Shown: one piece after another, positions 1-6,101 of the stretch
Layout of the letters: each line of letters starts with the position of its first letter
How positions within the stretch are numbered: the stretch's first letter is position 1
Source: Desulfovibrio sp.
GTDB taxonomy: Bacteria > Desulfobacterota > Desulfovibrionia > Desulfovibrionales > Desulfovibrionaceae
Direction: 5' to 3'
DNA: 11,463 nucleotides
NCBI GenBank assembly: GCA_028708195.1
Contig: JAQVZK010000034.1
Coordinates: 1-11,463 of the forward strand
The notes under the pieces: generated by a model
Told to the model about the DNA's origin: nothing
Seen by the model: only the letters and a program-made list of their open reading frames with translations
Database searches by the model: none
Program-made: the position numbers and the translations under genes

Positions 1-29
1 TACGTTGGCCCTGGCGGCAGTTTGCCGGG

Positions 30-58
30 GTAACAGACTATTTTTCAATGTCTGTTAC
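30..58. repeat. Perfect 9-bp inverted repeat, possible operator or 3' hairpin
   Basis: GTAACAGAC at 30-38 is matched by GTCTGTTAC at 50-58 across an 11-base AT-rich spacer. It lies about 60 bases beyond the stop of the minus-strand ThiS-like gene. Neither side is followed by a T run, so it is a poor intrinsic terminator. It could be a 3' RNA hairpin or a dimer-binding site for a gene beyond the left edge. Positions 1-118 otherwise show no convincing gene. A short open stretch ending near 69 on the plus strand could be the tail of an off-window gene but cannot be recognised. Confidence 0.45.
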
Positions 59-118
59 AAAGGCTCCATAAAAACAGCGTCACACAGCCAAAAGACAGAA
101 ATCTGACGCGCCCGCCGA

Positions 119-424
119 CTAGCCGGAGGAGGCCACTTTTCGAACAAGAACTTCGTCGTCCGGCCAGATGTGCCTGTCAGGGGTAAGCAACTGGCCGCTA
201 CGGGCCACCAGGGCCGTTTCTTCAGCCAGTCCCAGCGCTGCAAGCAACTGCCGCGACGTTTTGGGCCTGGGCAAAGAGAGGTGTTTTTCCTCGGGCTGCA
301 ACAGCACAACAATGCGCGCGCCCGTGTGTTCAGGCTTGATTACCTGGCAGTGGGCGGGAATTTCCACCGGAGCGCGGCGGAGGTGCAACTGATCTTCTTG
401 CGGGGTAGTGGACGTTTCCGTCAT
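119..424 (-). CDS. ThiS/MoaD-like ubiquitin-fold protein with atypical C-terminus
   Basis: A 101-residue protein with a roughly 34-residue N-terminal extension, then a beta-grasp region at about 35-101. The stretch ALVARSGQLL (71-80), the acidic pair PDD (88-90) and EVLVRKV match the pattern of ThiS/MoaD sulfur carriers (a hydrophobic strand ending in an R/N-S/N-G turn, then the D/G-D-E-V strand near the C-terminus). Known carriers end in Gly-Gly, which is adenylated and thiocarboxylated; this one ends Ser-Ser-Gly, so classical activation is doubtful. The start is well supported by AAGGAG seven bases upstream of the ATG. It is the last gene of the minus-strand cassette, 24 bases after the C_GCAxxG gene. 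The fold assignment is fairly good; the function (sulfur carrier, degenerate carrier or small partner protein) is inference. One cysteine (C26) lies in the extension. Confidence 0.72.
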   Translation of the reverse strand: MTETSTTPQEDQLHLRRAPVEIPAHCQVIKPEHTGARIVVLLQPEEKHLSLPRPKTSRQLLAALGLAEETALVARSGQLLTPDRHIWPDDEVLVRKVASSG

Positions 425-448
425 GGGGGTCTCCTTGTGGCGCAGTGG

Positions 449-889
449 CTATAAATATTCTTCCAGCAGTGCGCAGGTTTCGCAAATCATAGGAACGCAC
501 ACTGTGGTGAACAGCTTTTTTTCAAGTATAAGCGCGCGGGCTTGCGGAACCGTAAGGTCATGGCCCAAAATGCCGCGGCATTCAAGGCTGCCGTGAGCCT
601 GGGCAAAGGCCGCCATAAAGGCGTCGCGGCGGGCGTACAGAGCCTGCTTCTGCTCACGGCTACACGCTCCGGCCGGGCCGTGGGCAAGGCCAATGACCAT
701 AAGCGCTCCGGTAACGCAGCCGCATGTGCCTGCCTGCCCCATGCCCGAACCAAAACAGGAGGCGATGCGCAAAGCGTCTTCGTAGGGCAGGCCGAATTTT
801 TCAGAAAAATGGCTCAACACCTGCTGGGCGCAAATAACGCCCATGCCAAAATTTTCCTGCACCTCTGCAATATCCATTTGCTCGCTCAT
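449..889 (-). CDS. C_GCAxxG_C_C family cysteine-rich protein
   Basis: A 146-residue soluble protein with nine cysteines: C20, C45, C56, C58, C76, C104, C131, C136 and C139. The core SCFGSGMGQAGTCGCVTGAL (44-63) fits the C_GCAxxG_C_C (PF09719-type) signature: glycine-rich turn, CGC/CGA, then VTGAL and a hydrophobic helix. C131/C136/C139 form a second cluster near the C-terminus. Members of the family are thought to be redox-active or metal/cluster-binding, often next to membrane transporters, but no general reaction is established. It sits 49 bases after the Gate-domain gene and 24 bases before the ThiS-like gene, all on the minus strand, so co-transcription is likely. The start at 889 lacks a strong ribosome-binding site (a weak GAGA lies about ten bases upstream); a second ATG at codon 5 is possible. 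The family call is confident, the role unknown. Confidence 0.82.
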   Translation of the reverse strand: MSEQMDIAEVQENFGMGVICAQQVLSHFSEKFGLPYEDALRIASCFGSGMGQAGTCGCVTGALMVIGLAHGPAGACSREQKQALYARRDAFMAAFAQAHGSLECRGILGHDLTVPQARALILEKKLFTTVCVPMICETCALLEEYL

Positions 890-938
890 GGGCTGTCTCT
901 GCCGGGCTGTTCCGGTGGTCGCGTGTACGCCGCTTCAG

Positions 939-1928
939 CTAGGCGCTGGCGTAGTAATAGATAATGGTTACAACCGTCATGCTGGCCGCGCGCAGTCCCT
1001 GATTTGCCAGAATGAGGCGCAGCGCCAGTGCCGGGCGAAAAAAGCCGGAGTACGAGGGCAACTGGTGGCGTATGCCGCGCATGGGCGTGGACAAAATATT
1101 GCCCACCATAAGCGCCAGTACAACATCGCGTGCCGAAAGGCCGCCCGTTTGCAACACACTGCCCGCAGCACCCAGGGCCGCGCCAAGCTCCGCAGCCAGA
1201 TGCAGCACAATAATGCCCATTGCCTGCGGCTTCAAGAAGGAAAGCCAAGACATGTGCTCGGCAAACCACTGCTCGGCCAGAGCGAAATAACCGAACTGCT
1301 GCAAAAGATACATAAGCACGTAGATGGGCGCGGTAAAGTACACAAGCTTGGGCAGGCGGCGCGTGAAGCGCTTCCAGGCCTTGCGCAGGGCGGCGTTCCA
1401 GTTGGTGCGCTCATTACTGTCGGCCTTGCAGGCAATGCAGCCCGGTGGCGGCGGCGGCAGTATGCGCCGCGCCAGTACCACGGTAAAGGCGGTGCGCCCC
1501 ACGGCGGCCATGAGGGTAAGCCCCACATAGACCACAGCGGGCATGCCAAGCACGGGCCAGGTCAGCAGAAAGATGGTGGGCGTGTGCACCATATATGCGG
1601 GCAAACTGTTGAAAAGATTTGCCAGCATAAGCTCTTTGCCAGAAAGTTCGCCCATGTTGTGGCTGTCGGACAAAAGGCCGTTGGCCGCTGCGGGAGACAC
1701 AAAGGCCAGTGAAAAGCTGGCCCCCGCCACCTCGCGCAAATGGGCCACACGGGCCAAAGGTGCCGCCAGACGGGCCAGATGGCGCGTCCAGCGCAGGGCC
1801 TCAAGCACGTTGGCTATGAGCAGGCCGGCGGCCATGCCCATAAGCAGGCGCAAGAGCGGCCAGCCCAGCGCATGCCAGAGCGAGGCCAAGGAAAACGCTG
1901 TTTCTGCGGAGGAGGGTTGAACAGGCAT
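939..1928 (-). CDS. Gate-domain (nucleoside-recognition) membrane protein with CxxC linker
   Basis: A 329-residue polytopic inner-membrane protein with two Gate/nucleoside-recognition-like halves at about 25-155 and 195-325. The first half carries SFSLAFVSPAAANGLL (71-86) and LANLFNSLPAYMVHTP (102-117), followed by long hydrophobic helices. The second carries AAELGAALGAAGSVLQTGG (245-263) and ALMVGNILSTPMRG (272-285), an internal-duplication pattern typical of this fold. The halves are joined by a polar linker with five prolines and GCIACK. C164 and C167 there are the only cysteines in the protein, so a CxxC has been placed on one face of the membrane. Gate domains occur in nucleoside transporters, spore-maturation proteins and FeoB, so substrate cannot be assigned. 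No clear ribosome-binding site precedes the ATG, which directly follows an 8-base tandem repeat. It starts 33 bases after the rnhA stop and leads into two thiol-related genes. Confidence 0.8.
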   Translation of the reverse strand: MPVQPSSAETAFSLASLWHALGWPLLRLLMGMAAGLLIANVLEALRWTRHLARLAAPLARVAHLREVAGASFSLAFVSPAAANGLLSDSHNMGELSGKELMLANLFNSLPAYMVHTPTIFLLTWPVLGMPAVVYVGLTLMAAVGRTAFTVVLARRILPPPPPGCIACKADSNERTNWNAALRKAWKRFTRRLPKLVYFTAPIYVLMYLLQQFGYFALAEQWFAEHMSWLSFLKPQAMGIIVLHLAAELGAALGAAGSVLQTGGLSARDVVLALMVGNILSTPMRGIRHQLPSYSGFFRPALALRLILANQGLRAASMTVVTIIYYYASA

Positions 1929-1944
1929 GGTATTGCGGTATTGC
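1929..1944. repeat. Two tandem copies of GGTATTGC at a translation start
   Basis: GGTATTGC is repeated twice without spacing and then begun again as GGTT. On the minus strand this is the sequence immediately before the ATG of the Gate-domain gene, where a ribosome-binding site would be expected; none is visible. Copy-number change here would alter spacing to upstream signals but not the reading frame. Confidence 0.6.
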
Positions 1945-1961
1945 GGTTCGCGTGTTGGCGG

Positions 1962-2432
1962 TTAGGCTTTGTAGCCCGTATCCTGCGGCAGGTCGCGGCG
2001 GCTTGCCTGGGTGCGGGCTAAAATATCGCAACGCTCGTTTTCGGGGTGGCCTGCGTGCCCTTTAAGCCAGTGAAACGTCACCTTGTGCTGGCGCAGAAGC
2101 GGCAGCATGCGCTGCCACAGATCTACATTGAGCACGGGTTTTTTGTCCGACTTTACCCAGTTTTTTTTCACCCATCCCCACAGCCATCCCTTGCTCACGC
2201 TGTCGCAGACATAGCGCGAGTCAGTATACAGATCCACAAGGCAGGGATTCTTGAGCATAACCAATGATTCAATGACGGCCAGCATTTCCATGCGATTGTT
2301 GGTGGTGAGGCTGTAGCCGCCAGAAAATTCCTTGCGGTAGTCCTCTCCTTCCAGCTTGAGAATGGCCGCCCAGCCGCCGGGGCCAGGATTGCCAAGACAG
2401 GAGCCGTCTGTATGGATGGTCACTTTTTGCAT
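1962..2432 (-). CDS. rnhA: Ribonuclease HI
   Basis: A 156-residue enzyme that hydrolyses the RNA strand of RNA-DNA hybrids, removing primers and R-loops. All hallmark positions are present: D9 in TDGSCLGNPG, E49 in NNRMEM, D71 in YTDSRYV and D136 in NERCD supply the metal-binding carboxylates, and H126 in KGHAGHPEN is the catalytic histidine. The helix and basic loop WLWGWVKKNWVKSDKK (83-98) is the substrate-gripping handle found in E. coli-type RNase HI. Length matches the family (about 155). The ATG is preceded by AAGGAA at good spacing. It is the first gene of the minus-strand run and may be co-transcribed with the Gate-domain gene 33 bases downstream, although the functional link is not obvious. 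Confidence 0.96.
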   Translation of the reverse strand: MQKVTIHTDGSCLGNPGPGGWAAILKLEGEDYRKEFSGGYSLTTNNRMEMLAVIESLVMLKNPCLVDLYTDSRYVCDSVSKGWLWGWVKKNWVKSDKKPVLNVDLWQRMLPLLRQHKVTFHWLKGHAGHPENERCDILARTQASRRDLPQDTGYKA

Positions 2433-2452
2433 TGTATTCCTTGGAAAGCGTT

Positions 2453-2493
2453 GCGGGGGAGGAACCTTTCTGTAAAAGGGTCGCCTCCCCCAC
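2453..2493. repeat. Imperfect hairpin in the rnhA leader
   Basis: GGGGGAGG at 2455-2462 pairs perfectly with CCTCCCCC at 2484-2491. The stem continues inward with mismatches (ACCTTT against AAAGGGT) to a small loop near 2471-2474. It lies 21 bases upstream of the rnhA start, so on the minus strand it would sit in the 5' leader. On the plus strand it is followed by an AT-rich stretch but not a clean T run. It may be a dispersed intergenic repeat; only one copy is in this window. Confidence 0.5.
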
Positions 2494-2800
2494 GCCCGCT
2501 CTCACTAAAATTTTATTTTTGTGTTACAGAAAGCATTCCAACCCCCAGAGGCCAGGGGCAGCGCCTTCTGGGCACAGTACCGTCTCAACACGCGTATGTT
2601 CTACAAGCACAACTGCACAGGTAAAAATTGGCAAAGTCTTATTGCGGCAAAAGGGCGCACCTTTTCAGACCTGCCGCGCACGGGCGCAGCATACACGGCA
2701 TGGAGGCCGTGGGCAATGTTGGGGTAGGTGGTGAAGCGCGTTGAAAAGGTCTGATTTTTTGCGTTTGAAGATGATGGGCTAACCACATGATGTGTAAACC

Positions 2801-2830
2801 AAAAATGACCGAAGCACAGCTTCGGTCATT
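2801..2830 (-). terminator. Intrinsic terminator downstream of ahcY
   Basis: A perfect 12-bp stem, AATGACCGAAGC (2804-2815) with GCTTCGGTCATT (2819-2830), and a three-base loop. Read on the minus strand the stem runs into TTTTT (2801-2805, partly within the stem). Its orientation fits ending the sahR-ahcY transcript, about 170 bases after the ahcY stop. On the plus strand there is no T run. Confidence 0.75.
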
Positions 2831-2865
2831 ACGCAGGGGCGCGGCGGGCAGCCGCCCCGTGCATG

Positions 2866-2890
2866 CGCAAAAGAGCAAGACTCTTTTGCG
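2866..2890. repeat. Perfect 10-bp hairpin in the ahcY 3' region
   Basis: CGCAAAAGAG (2866-2875) pairs with CTCTTTTGCG (2881-2890) around a five-base loop. There is no T run on either side, so it is not a standard terminator. It lies between the ahcY stop and the terminator hairpin, with a GC-rich imperfect stem at 2836-2858 in between. A 3' stabilising structure is possible. Confidence 0.6.
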
Positions 2891-3001
2891 ACGATTTGGG
2901 GCAGGTGGCGGAGCGTTTTTGGCGTCCGGCACCTGTTGCGGCTTTCAGCCGCGCAAGGTCACTATTTTGAATATCTTTCTGCTTATTCCCTTCCCTACAG
3001 C

Positions 3002-4423
3002 CTAGTAGCGGTAGTGGTCGGACTTGAAGGGGCCGTCCACATTGACGCCGATATAGTCGGCCTGCTCCTGCGAGAGTTTGGTCAGCTTGGCACCGAGGCG
3101 GCCAAGGTGCAGGCGGGCCACTTCTTCGTCCAGTTCTTTGGGCAGGGTGTAGACCTTGCTTTCGAGTTTTTCGGTGGCCAGTTTGATCTGGGCCAGGGTC
3201 TGGTTGGTGAAGCTGTTGGACATGACAAAGCTGGCGTGGCCTGTGGCGCAGCCCAGGTTAACCAGGCGGCCTTCAGCCAGGACAACAATGCTACGGCCAG
3301 ACTTGAGGGTCCACTTGTCCACCTGAGGCTTGATGTTCAGGCAGGTGATGCCGGGCGTGTTTTCAAGGTAGGTCATTTCGATTTCGTTGTCGAAATGGCC
3401 GATATTGCACACGATTGCTTCGTCCTTCATGCCTTCCATATGCTTGCGGGTGATGACATGGTAGTTGCCCGTGCAGGTGACGTAGATGTCGCCCTGGGCC
3501 AGTGCGTCTTCAATGGTGGTGACTTCGTAGCCTTCCATCGCGGCCTGAAGGGCGCAGATGGGGTCGATTTCTGTCACCAGCACGCGCGCGCCGAAGCCGC
3601 GCATGGATTGGGCGCAGCCCTTGCCCACGTCGCCGTAGCCAACAACCACAACCACCTTGCCGGCGATCATGACGTCGGTGGCGCGCTTGATGCCGTCAGC
3701 CAGGGATTCACGGCAGCCGTACAGGTTGTCGAACTTGGACTTGGTAACGGCGTCGTTGACGTTGATGGCGGGGAAGAGCAGCTTGCCAGCGGCTTCGAGC
3801 TGATAGAGGCGGTGCACGCCGGTGGTGGTTTCTTCCGACACGCCCTTCATTTTTTCAGCCACCTTGTGCCAGTGCTGCGGGTCTTCTTTAAGGCGCAGTT
3901 TGAGGCGTTCAAGGATGCACTGCAGTTCTTTGTTGTCGGTCTTTTCGTCAAGAACAGCGGGGTTGTTTTCAGCCTCGACACCCTTGTGGATGAGCAGGGT
4001 AGCGTCGCCGCCGTCGTCAACAATAAGGTCGGGGCCGCTGCCGTCAGGCCAGGTGAGGGCCATTTCGGTGCACCACCAGTAGTCTTCGAGGGTTTCGCCC
4101 TTCCAGGCAAAAACCTTGGCCATGCCCAGGTCGGCAATGGCGGCGGCGGCGTGGTCCTGCGTGGAGAAAATGTTGCAGGAGGCCCAGCGGATGTCAGCAC
4201 CCAGAGCGTGCAGCGTCTGGATGAGCATGGCGGTCTGAATGGTCATGTGCAGGGAACCCGTGATCTTGAGACCCTTGAGGGGCTTGCTGGGACCGTATTT
4301 TTTGATGCATTCCATAAGCCCGGGCACTTCCCGCTCAGAAAGCTGCATTTCTTTTTTGCCGAAATCGGCCAGGGCCATGTCAGCAACCTTGTGCGCCAGA
4401 CTCAGGTCAAGAGCTTTGGTCAT
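3002..4423 (-). CDS. ahcY: Adenosylhomocysteinase (SAH hydrolase)
   Basis: A 473-residue cytosolic enzyme that reversibly splits S-adenosylhomocysteine into adenosine and homocysteine using tightly bound NAD, removing the product inhibitor of methyltransferases. Substrate-domain landmarks are [10 protein letters not shown] (H59), VDDGGD (135-140), [12 protein letters not shown] (196-207) and TKSKFDN (K228, D232). The NAD-binding Rossmann loop is GYGDVGKG (262-269), followed by TEIDP (284-288). CNIGHFDNE (339-347) holds the catalytic H343, and the family's C-terminal KSDHYRY is intact. The length, with its insert at about 150-190, is that of the longer bacterial form. AGGAGA lies six bases before the ATG. 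It follows the SahR-type gene by 84 bases on the same strand and probably shares its transcript. Identification is secure. Confidence 0.98.
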   Translation of the reverse strand: MTKALDLSLAHKVADMALADFGKKEMQLSEREVPGLMECIKKYGPSKPLKGLKITGSLHMTIQTAMLIQTLHALGADIRWASCNIFSTQDHAAAAIADLGMAKVFAWKGETLEDYWWCTEMALTWPDGSGPDLIVDDGGDATLLIHKGVEAENNPAVLDEKTDNKELQCILERLKLRLKEDPQHWHKVAEKMKGVSEETTTGVHRLYQLEAAGKLLFPAINVNDAVTKSKFDNLYGCRESLADGIKRATDVMIAGKVVVVVGYGDVGKGCAQSMRGFGARVLVTEIDPICALQAAMEGYEVTTIEDALAQGDIYVTCTGNYHVITRKHMEGMKDEAIVCNIGHFDNEIEMTYLENTPGITCLNIKPQVDKWTLKSGRSIVVLAEGRLVNLGCATGHASFVMSNSFTNQTLAQIKLATEKLESKVYTLPKELDEEVARLHLGRLGAKLTKLSQEQADYIGVNVDGPFKSDHYRY

Positions 4424-4448
4424 GGATGTCTCCTATCCTTTGAAGTAT

Positions 4449-4461
4449 TTGATTTGTTGAT
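4449..4461. promoter_or_regulatory. Possible weak SahR half-sites before ahcY
   Basis: TTGAT occurs at 4449-4453 and again within GTTGAT at 4456-4461, in the 84-base gap before ahcY. GTTGAT is one arm of the perfect operator in front of the regulator gene. The copies are in direct, not inverted, orientation, so this is at best a degenerate site. No clear -35/-10 pair for ahcY itself was found. Confidence 0.25.
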
Positions 4462-4507
4462 AATTTATGAGAGCGGCGGCCGCGCTTTTTTTCGGGCGGC
4501 AAAAAGA

Positions 4508-5431
4508 CTATCGGGTCTCCGCCGTCAGGATCAGCAGGGTCAGGCCCCGGTCTACAGGCTGTCGCGTGCATGCCAGCGTGCTGAAGCCCACAGACTTGAG
4601 ATCAGCCGCCAGGCCGTCTTCGTCAAAGCCCAGCCAGCGGTCGCCGTAGCGGTTGCGCATGGTTTCGTCGCTGTGGCGAAGAAAATCCGCCACAAAAAGG
4701 CGGCCGCCGGGGGCCATGATACGGCGTATTTCGCGCAGCCCGTGTAGCGGGTCGGAAAGATGGTGCAACACAAGGTTGATGCAGGCAAAATCCGCCTCCT
4801 GGTCCCGCAGGGGCAGGTGGCTAAGCTCGCCAATGCGCAATGAGACGCGGTCGTCCGAGATGTCTTCAGGCGTAAAGCGCCGGCGGCAGATTTCAAGCAT
4901 ACGGGCAGAGCCGTCAACGCCGATGACCCCGCGCGCCAGCGGCAGCATGCGCGCAAGCACAGCTCCCGTGCCGCAGCCCAGGTCCACAGCCATGCCGCAG
5001 CCTTTGGGCACAGCCGCGCACACGGCGTCAGGCAGGTCAAACGCGCCCAGAACCTCGCGGTTCAGCTCGTCCCAGTCTTCAGCAATGGCGTTGAAGAACT
5101 GGCGGGTTTTGAGGGCGCGCTCTTCAAGCATCTGGGCGGCCATGTTCAGATCTGCCCGCATGGCCGCGTCCGTATGGACAAAGGGAGTAACAGAAAGCAG
5201 AAAGTCGCGTTCTTCACCCGTGCGCGGCGTGGCGTAGAAAACCCACAAGCCGTCGCGGCGCGAGGTGAGCAGCCCTGCCTCGGTAAGAATTTTCAGGTGA
5301 CGTGAAACCCGCGATTGCCCCATATCCAGAATGCGCACCAGTTCGTTGACCGACAACTCGTAATGCAGCAATATGTGCACAAGGCGCAGCCGAGTCTCGT
5401 CAGAAAGAGCTTTGAAATACTGAAGTGCCAT
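4508..5431 (-). CDS. sahR: SahR-type regulator: ArsR helix-turn-helix fused to SAM-methyltransferase fold
   Basis: A 307-residue two-domain protein. Residues 1-75 are an ArsR winged helix: FKALSDETRLRLVHILL, then the recognition helix region MGQSRVSRHLKIL (37-49) and the wing at SRRDGLWVFYA. Residues about 110-300 form a class I SAM-binding domain with motif I VDLGCGTG (149-156), the acidic ribose ligand region IGVDGS (170-175), and the post-motifs INLVLHHLSDPL (218-229) and GGRLFVADF. In Desulfovibrio relatives a protein of this architecture next to ahcY is SahR, an SAH-responsive repressor of SAM-cycle genes; the C-terminal domain serves as ligand sensor. That role here is inferred from architecture, adjacency and the palindrome over its own promoter. 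AGGT lies six bases before the ATG, a weak but acceptable ribosome-binding site. A catalytic methyltransferase role cannot be excluded. Confidence 0.9.
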   Translation of the reverse strand: MALQYFKALSDETRLRLVHILLHYELSVNELVRILDMGQSRVSRHLKILTEAGLLTSRRDGLWVFYATPRTGEERDFLLSVTPFVHTDAAMRADLNMAAQMLEERALKTRQFFNAIAEDWDELNREVLGAFDLPDAVCAAVPKGCGMAVDLGCGTGAVLARMLPLARGVIGVDGSARMLEICRRRFTPEDISDDRVSLRIGELSHLPLRDQEADFACINLVLHHLSDPLHGLREIRRIMAPGGRLFVADFLRHSDETMRNRYGDRWLGFDEDGLAADLKSVGFSTLACTRQPVDRGLTLLILTAETR

Positions 5432-5447
5432 TGGTTACCTGCGCTAA

Positions 5448-5463
5448 ATCAACTTATGTTGAT
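5448..5463. promoter_or_regulatory. Palindromic operator, likely SahR-binding site
   Basis: ATCAACTTATGTTGAT has perfect six-base arms around a four-base centre. It lies 16 bases upstream of the sahR start and covers the predicted transcription start on the minus strand, immediately after the -10 element. This suits autorepression. The pattern resembles the TATCAA/TTGATA-type sites reported for SahR, but the match is from memory. It could also influence the divergent DUF721 gene. Confidence 0.7.
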
Positions 5464-5464
5464 G

Positions 5465-5493
5465 CTAATATCAATATATCTGCATATAGTCAA
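5465..5493 (-). promoter_or_regulatory. Sigma-70-type promoter of sahR-ahcY
   Basis: On the minus strand, TTGACT (5493-5488) is separated by exactly 17 bases from TATTAG (5470-5465). This gives five of six and four of six consensus matches. Predicted start of transcription is near 5458, inside the palindrome, leaving a leader of about 26 bases before the sahR ATG. Confidence 0.6.
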
Positions 5494-5498
5494 CGGAT

Positions 5499-5536
5499 CC
5501 CGCATTGCGCGGACCTTGCAAAAGCGGGCCTTTTTT
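5499..5536 (+). terminator. Terminator-like hairpin in the DUF721 gene leader
   Basis: CCCGC (5499-5503) pairs with GCGGG (5524-5528), and inside it TTGC (5505-5508) pairs with GCAA (5518-5521), with small bulges and a nine-base loop. CC and six T residues follow (5531-5536). It faces the plus strand and lies 35 bases before the DUF721 ATG. It may be an attenuator or a barrier to stray transcription from the divergent promoter region. Confidence 0.45.
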
Positions 5537-5570
5537 GTGCTCGATAATGCCAGCCCTGGCGGAACGATTC

Positions 5571-6101
5571 ATGTTTCCAAAAGTATTTCGCAAAAAAAAT
5601 AAAAATGCCGAACCAGTGGCCGTTGGCGAAGTGCTGGCGTCCGTCATGGCCAAGCTTGGCGTGGACCCCGGTCAGGCCCAGGCCCGCAACCGTCTGAGTC
5701 ATTTGTGGCAGAACTGGAACATGGTTATGGGCCCGGAGCTGGCAGAACTTGCGCGTCCCCTGGGGCACCACAAGGACCTTTTGCTCATAGGGGCCGAAGA
5801 CGCCATGCTGGCGCAGGAGCTGCACCTTATGAGTGCCGAATTGCTTGAAAGGGTCAATGCCTTTATGGAAGAGCCCTTTTTTGGCGGGGTGAAGGTGTCG
5901 CTGCTGATGGGCAAGCCGGGGCTTGATGTGACAGCCCGTGAGCCCCTGGCGGATGAAGATATGGGTTGGCGCGCTCCCCGTGCCGCCGTGCCAGACCCCA
6001 TACAGGCCAGGGGGGTCTTTCTTGAAGATATGGACCCAAACTCGCCAGTGGCCCGGGCGTATTCCCGCTTTGCGGAACGTAGGGCGCAGCGAGAAGCGTA
6101 A
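5571..6101 (+). CDS. DUF721 (DciA-like) protein
   Basis: A 176-residue basic-to-acidic protein. Residues about 17-112 match DUF721: an N-terminal helix (VGEVLASVMAKLGV), the invariant-type LWQNWNMVMGPELAELARPL (45-64), the strand KDLLLIGAED (68-77), and MLAQELHLMSAELLERVNAF, where the L-x-S-x-L-L-x-x-[LV]-N pattern is typical. DciA proteins in this family help load the replicative helicase DnaB in bacteria lacking DnaC. Whether this copy does so is inference. The C-terminal 60 residues are low in pattern and probably disordered. I chose the ATG at 5571 because GGCGGA lies just upstream and because earlier in-frame starts (TTG 5505, ATG 5547) overlap the hairpin and lack a ribosome-binding site. 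It is divergent from sahR and followed by a hairpin. Confidence 0.8.
   Translation: MFPKVFRKKNKNAEPVAVGEVLASVMAKLGVDPGQAQARNRLSHLWQNWNMVMGPELAELARPLGHHKDLLLIGAEDAMLAQELHLMSAELLERVNAFMEEPFFGGVKVSLLMGKPGLDVTAREPLADEDMGWRAPRAAVPDPIQARGVFLEDMDPNSPVARAYSRFAERRAQREA

Larger units (their letters stand above)
2433..3001. other. Non-coding interval between rnhA and ahcY
   Basis: Roughly 570 bases with no convincing gene. Short open frames exist on both strands but lack ribosome-binding sites and recognisable protein patterns. It holds an imperfect hairpin near the rnhA start, a stem with one bulge (CCCAGAGGC at 2544-2552 against GCCTTCTGGG at 2563-2572), a six-base stem at 2694-2711, and two strong hairpins after ahcY listed separately. 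A minus-strand promoter for rnhA probably lies in the AT-rich segment around 2508-2545, but no clean -35/-10 pair stands out. Confidence 0.6.

Noticed and set aside
843..1712. A 289-codon open frame on the plus strand
   Set aside because: It overlaps the Gate-domain gene antisense; the minus-strand product has membrane helices and duplicated Gate motifs, while the plus product is basic and compositionally odd.
2601..2786. A 61-codon minus-strand frame between rnhA and ahcY
   Set aside because: No ribosome-binding site, no recognisable pattern, and it lies beyond the ahcY terminator in a hairpin-rich non-coding stretch.
4475..4500. A terminator between sahR and ahcY
   Set aside because: The GC-rich GCGGCCGC and the A/T run do not form a stem followed by T residues on the minus strand, so read-through from sahR into ahcY is expected.
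4424..4507. An SAH riboswitch before ahcY
   Set aside because: The gap is only 84 bases, with no conserved pseudoknot-like pairing that I can draw; regulation by the adjacent protein regulator explains the context better.
2936..4747. A 603-codon open frame on the plus strand
   Set aside because: It lies antisense to ahcY and part of sahR, both of which have clear family motifs and ribosome-binding sites. Its product shows the low-complexity G/V/F/H-rich look of a mirrored GC-rich gene.
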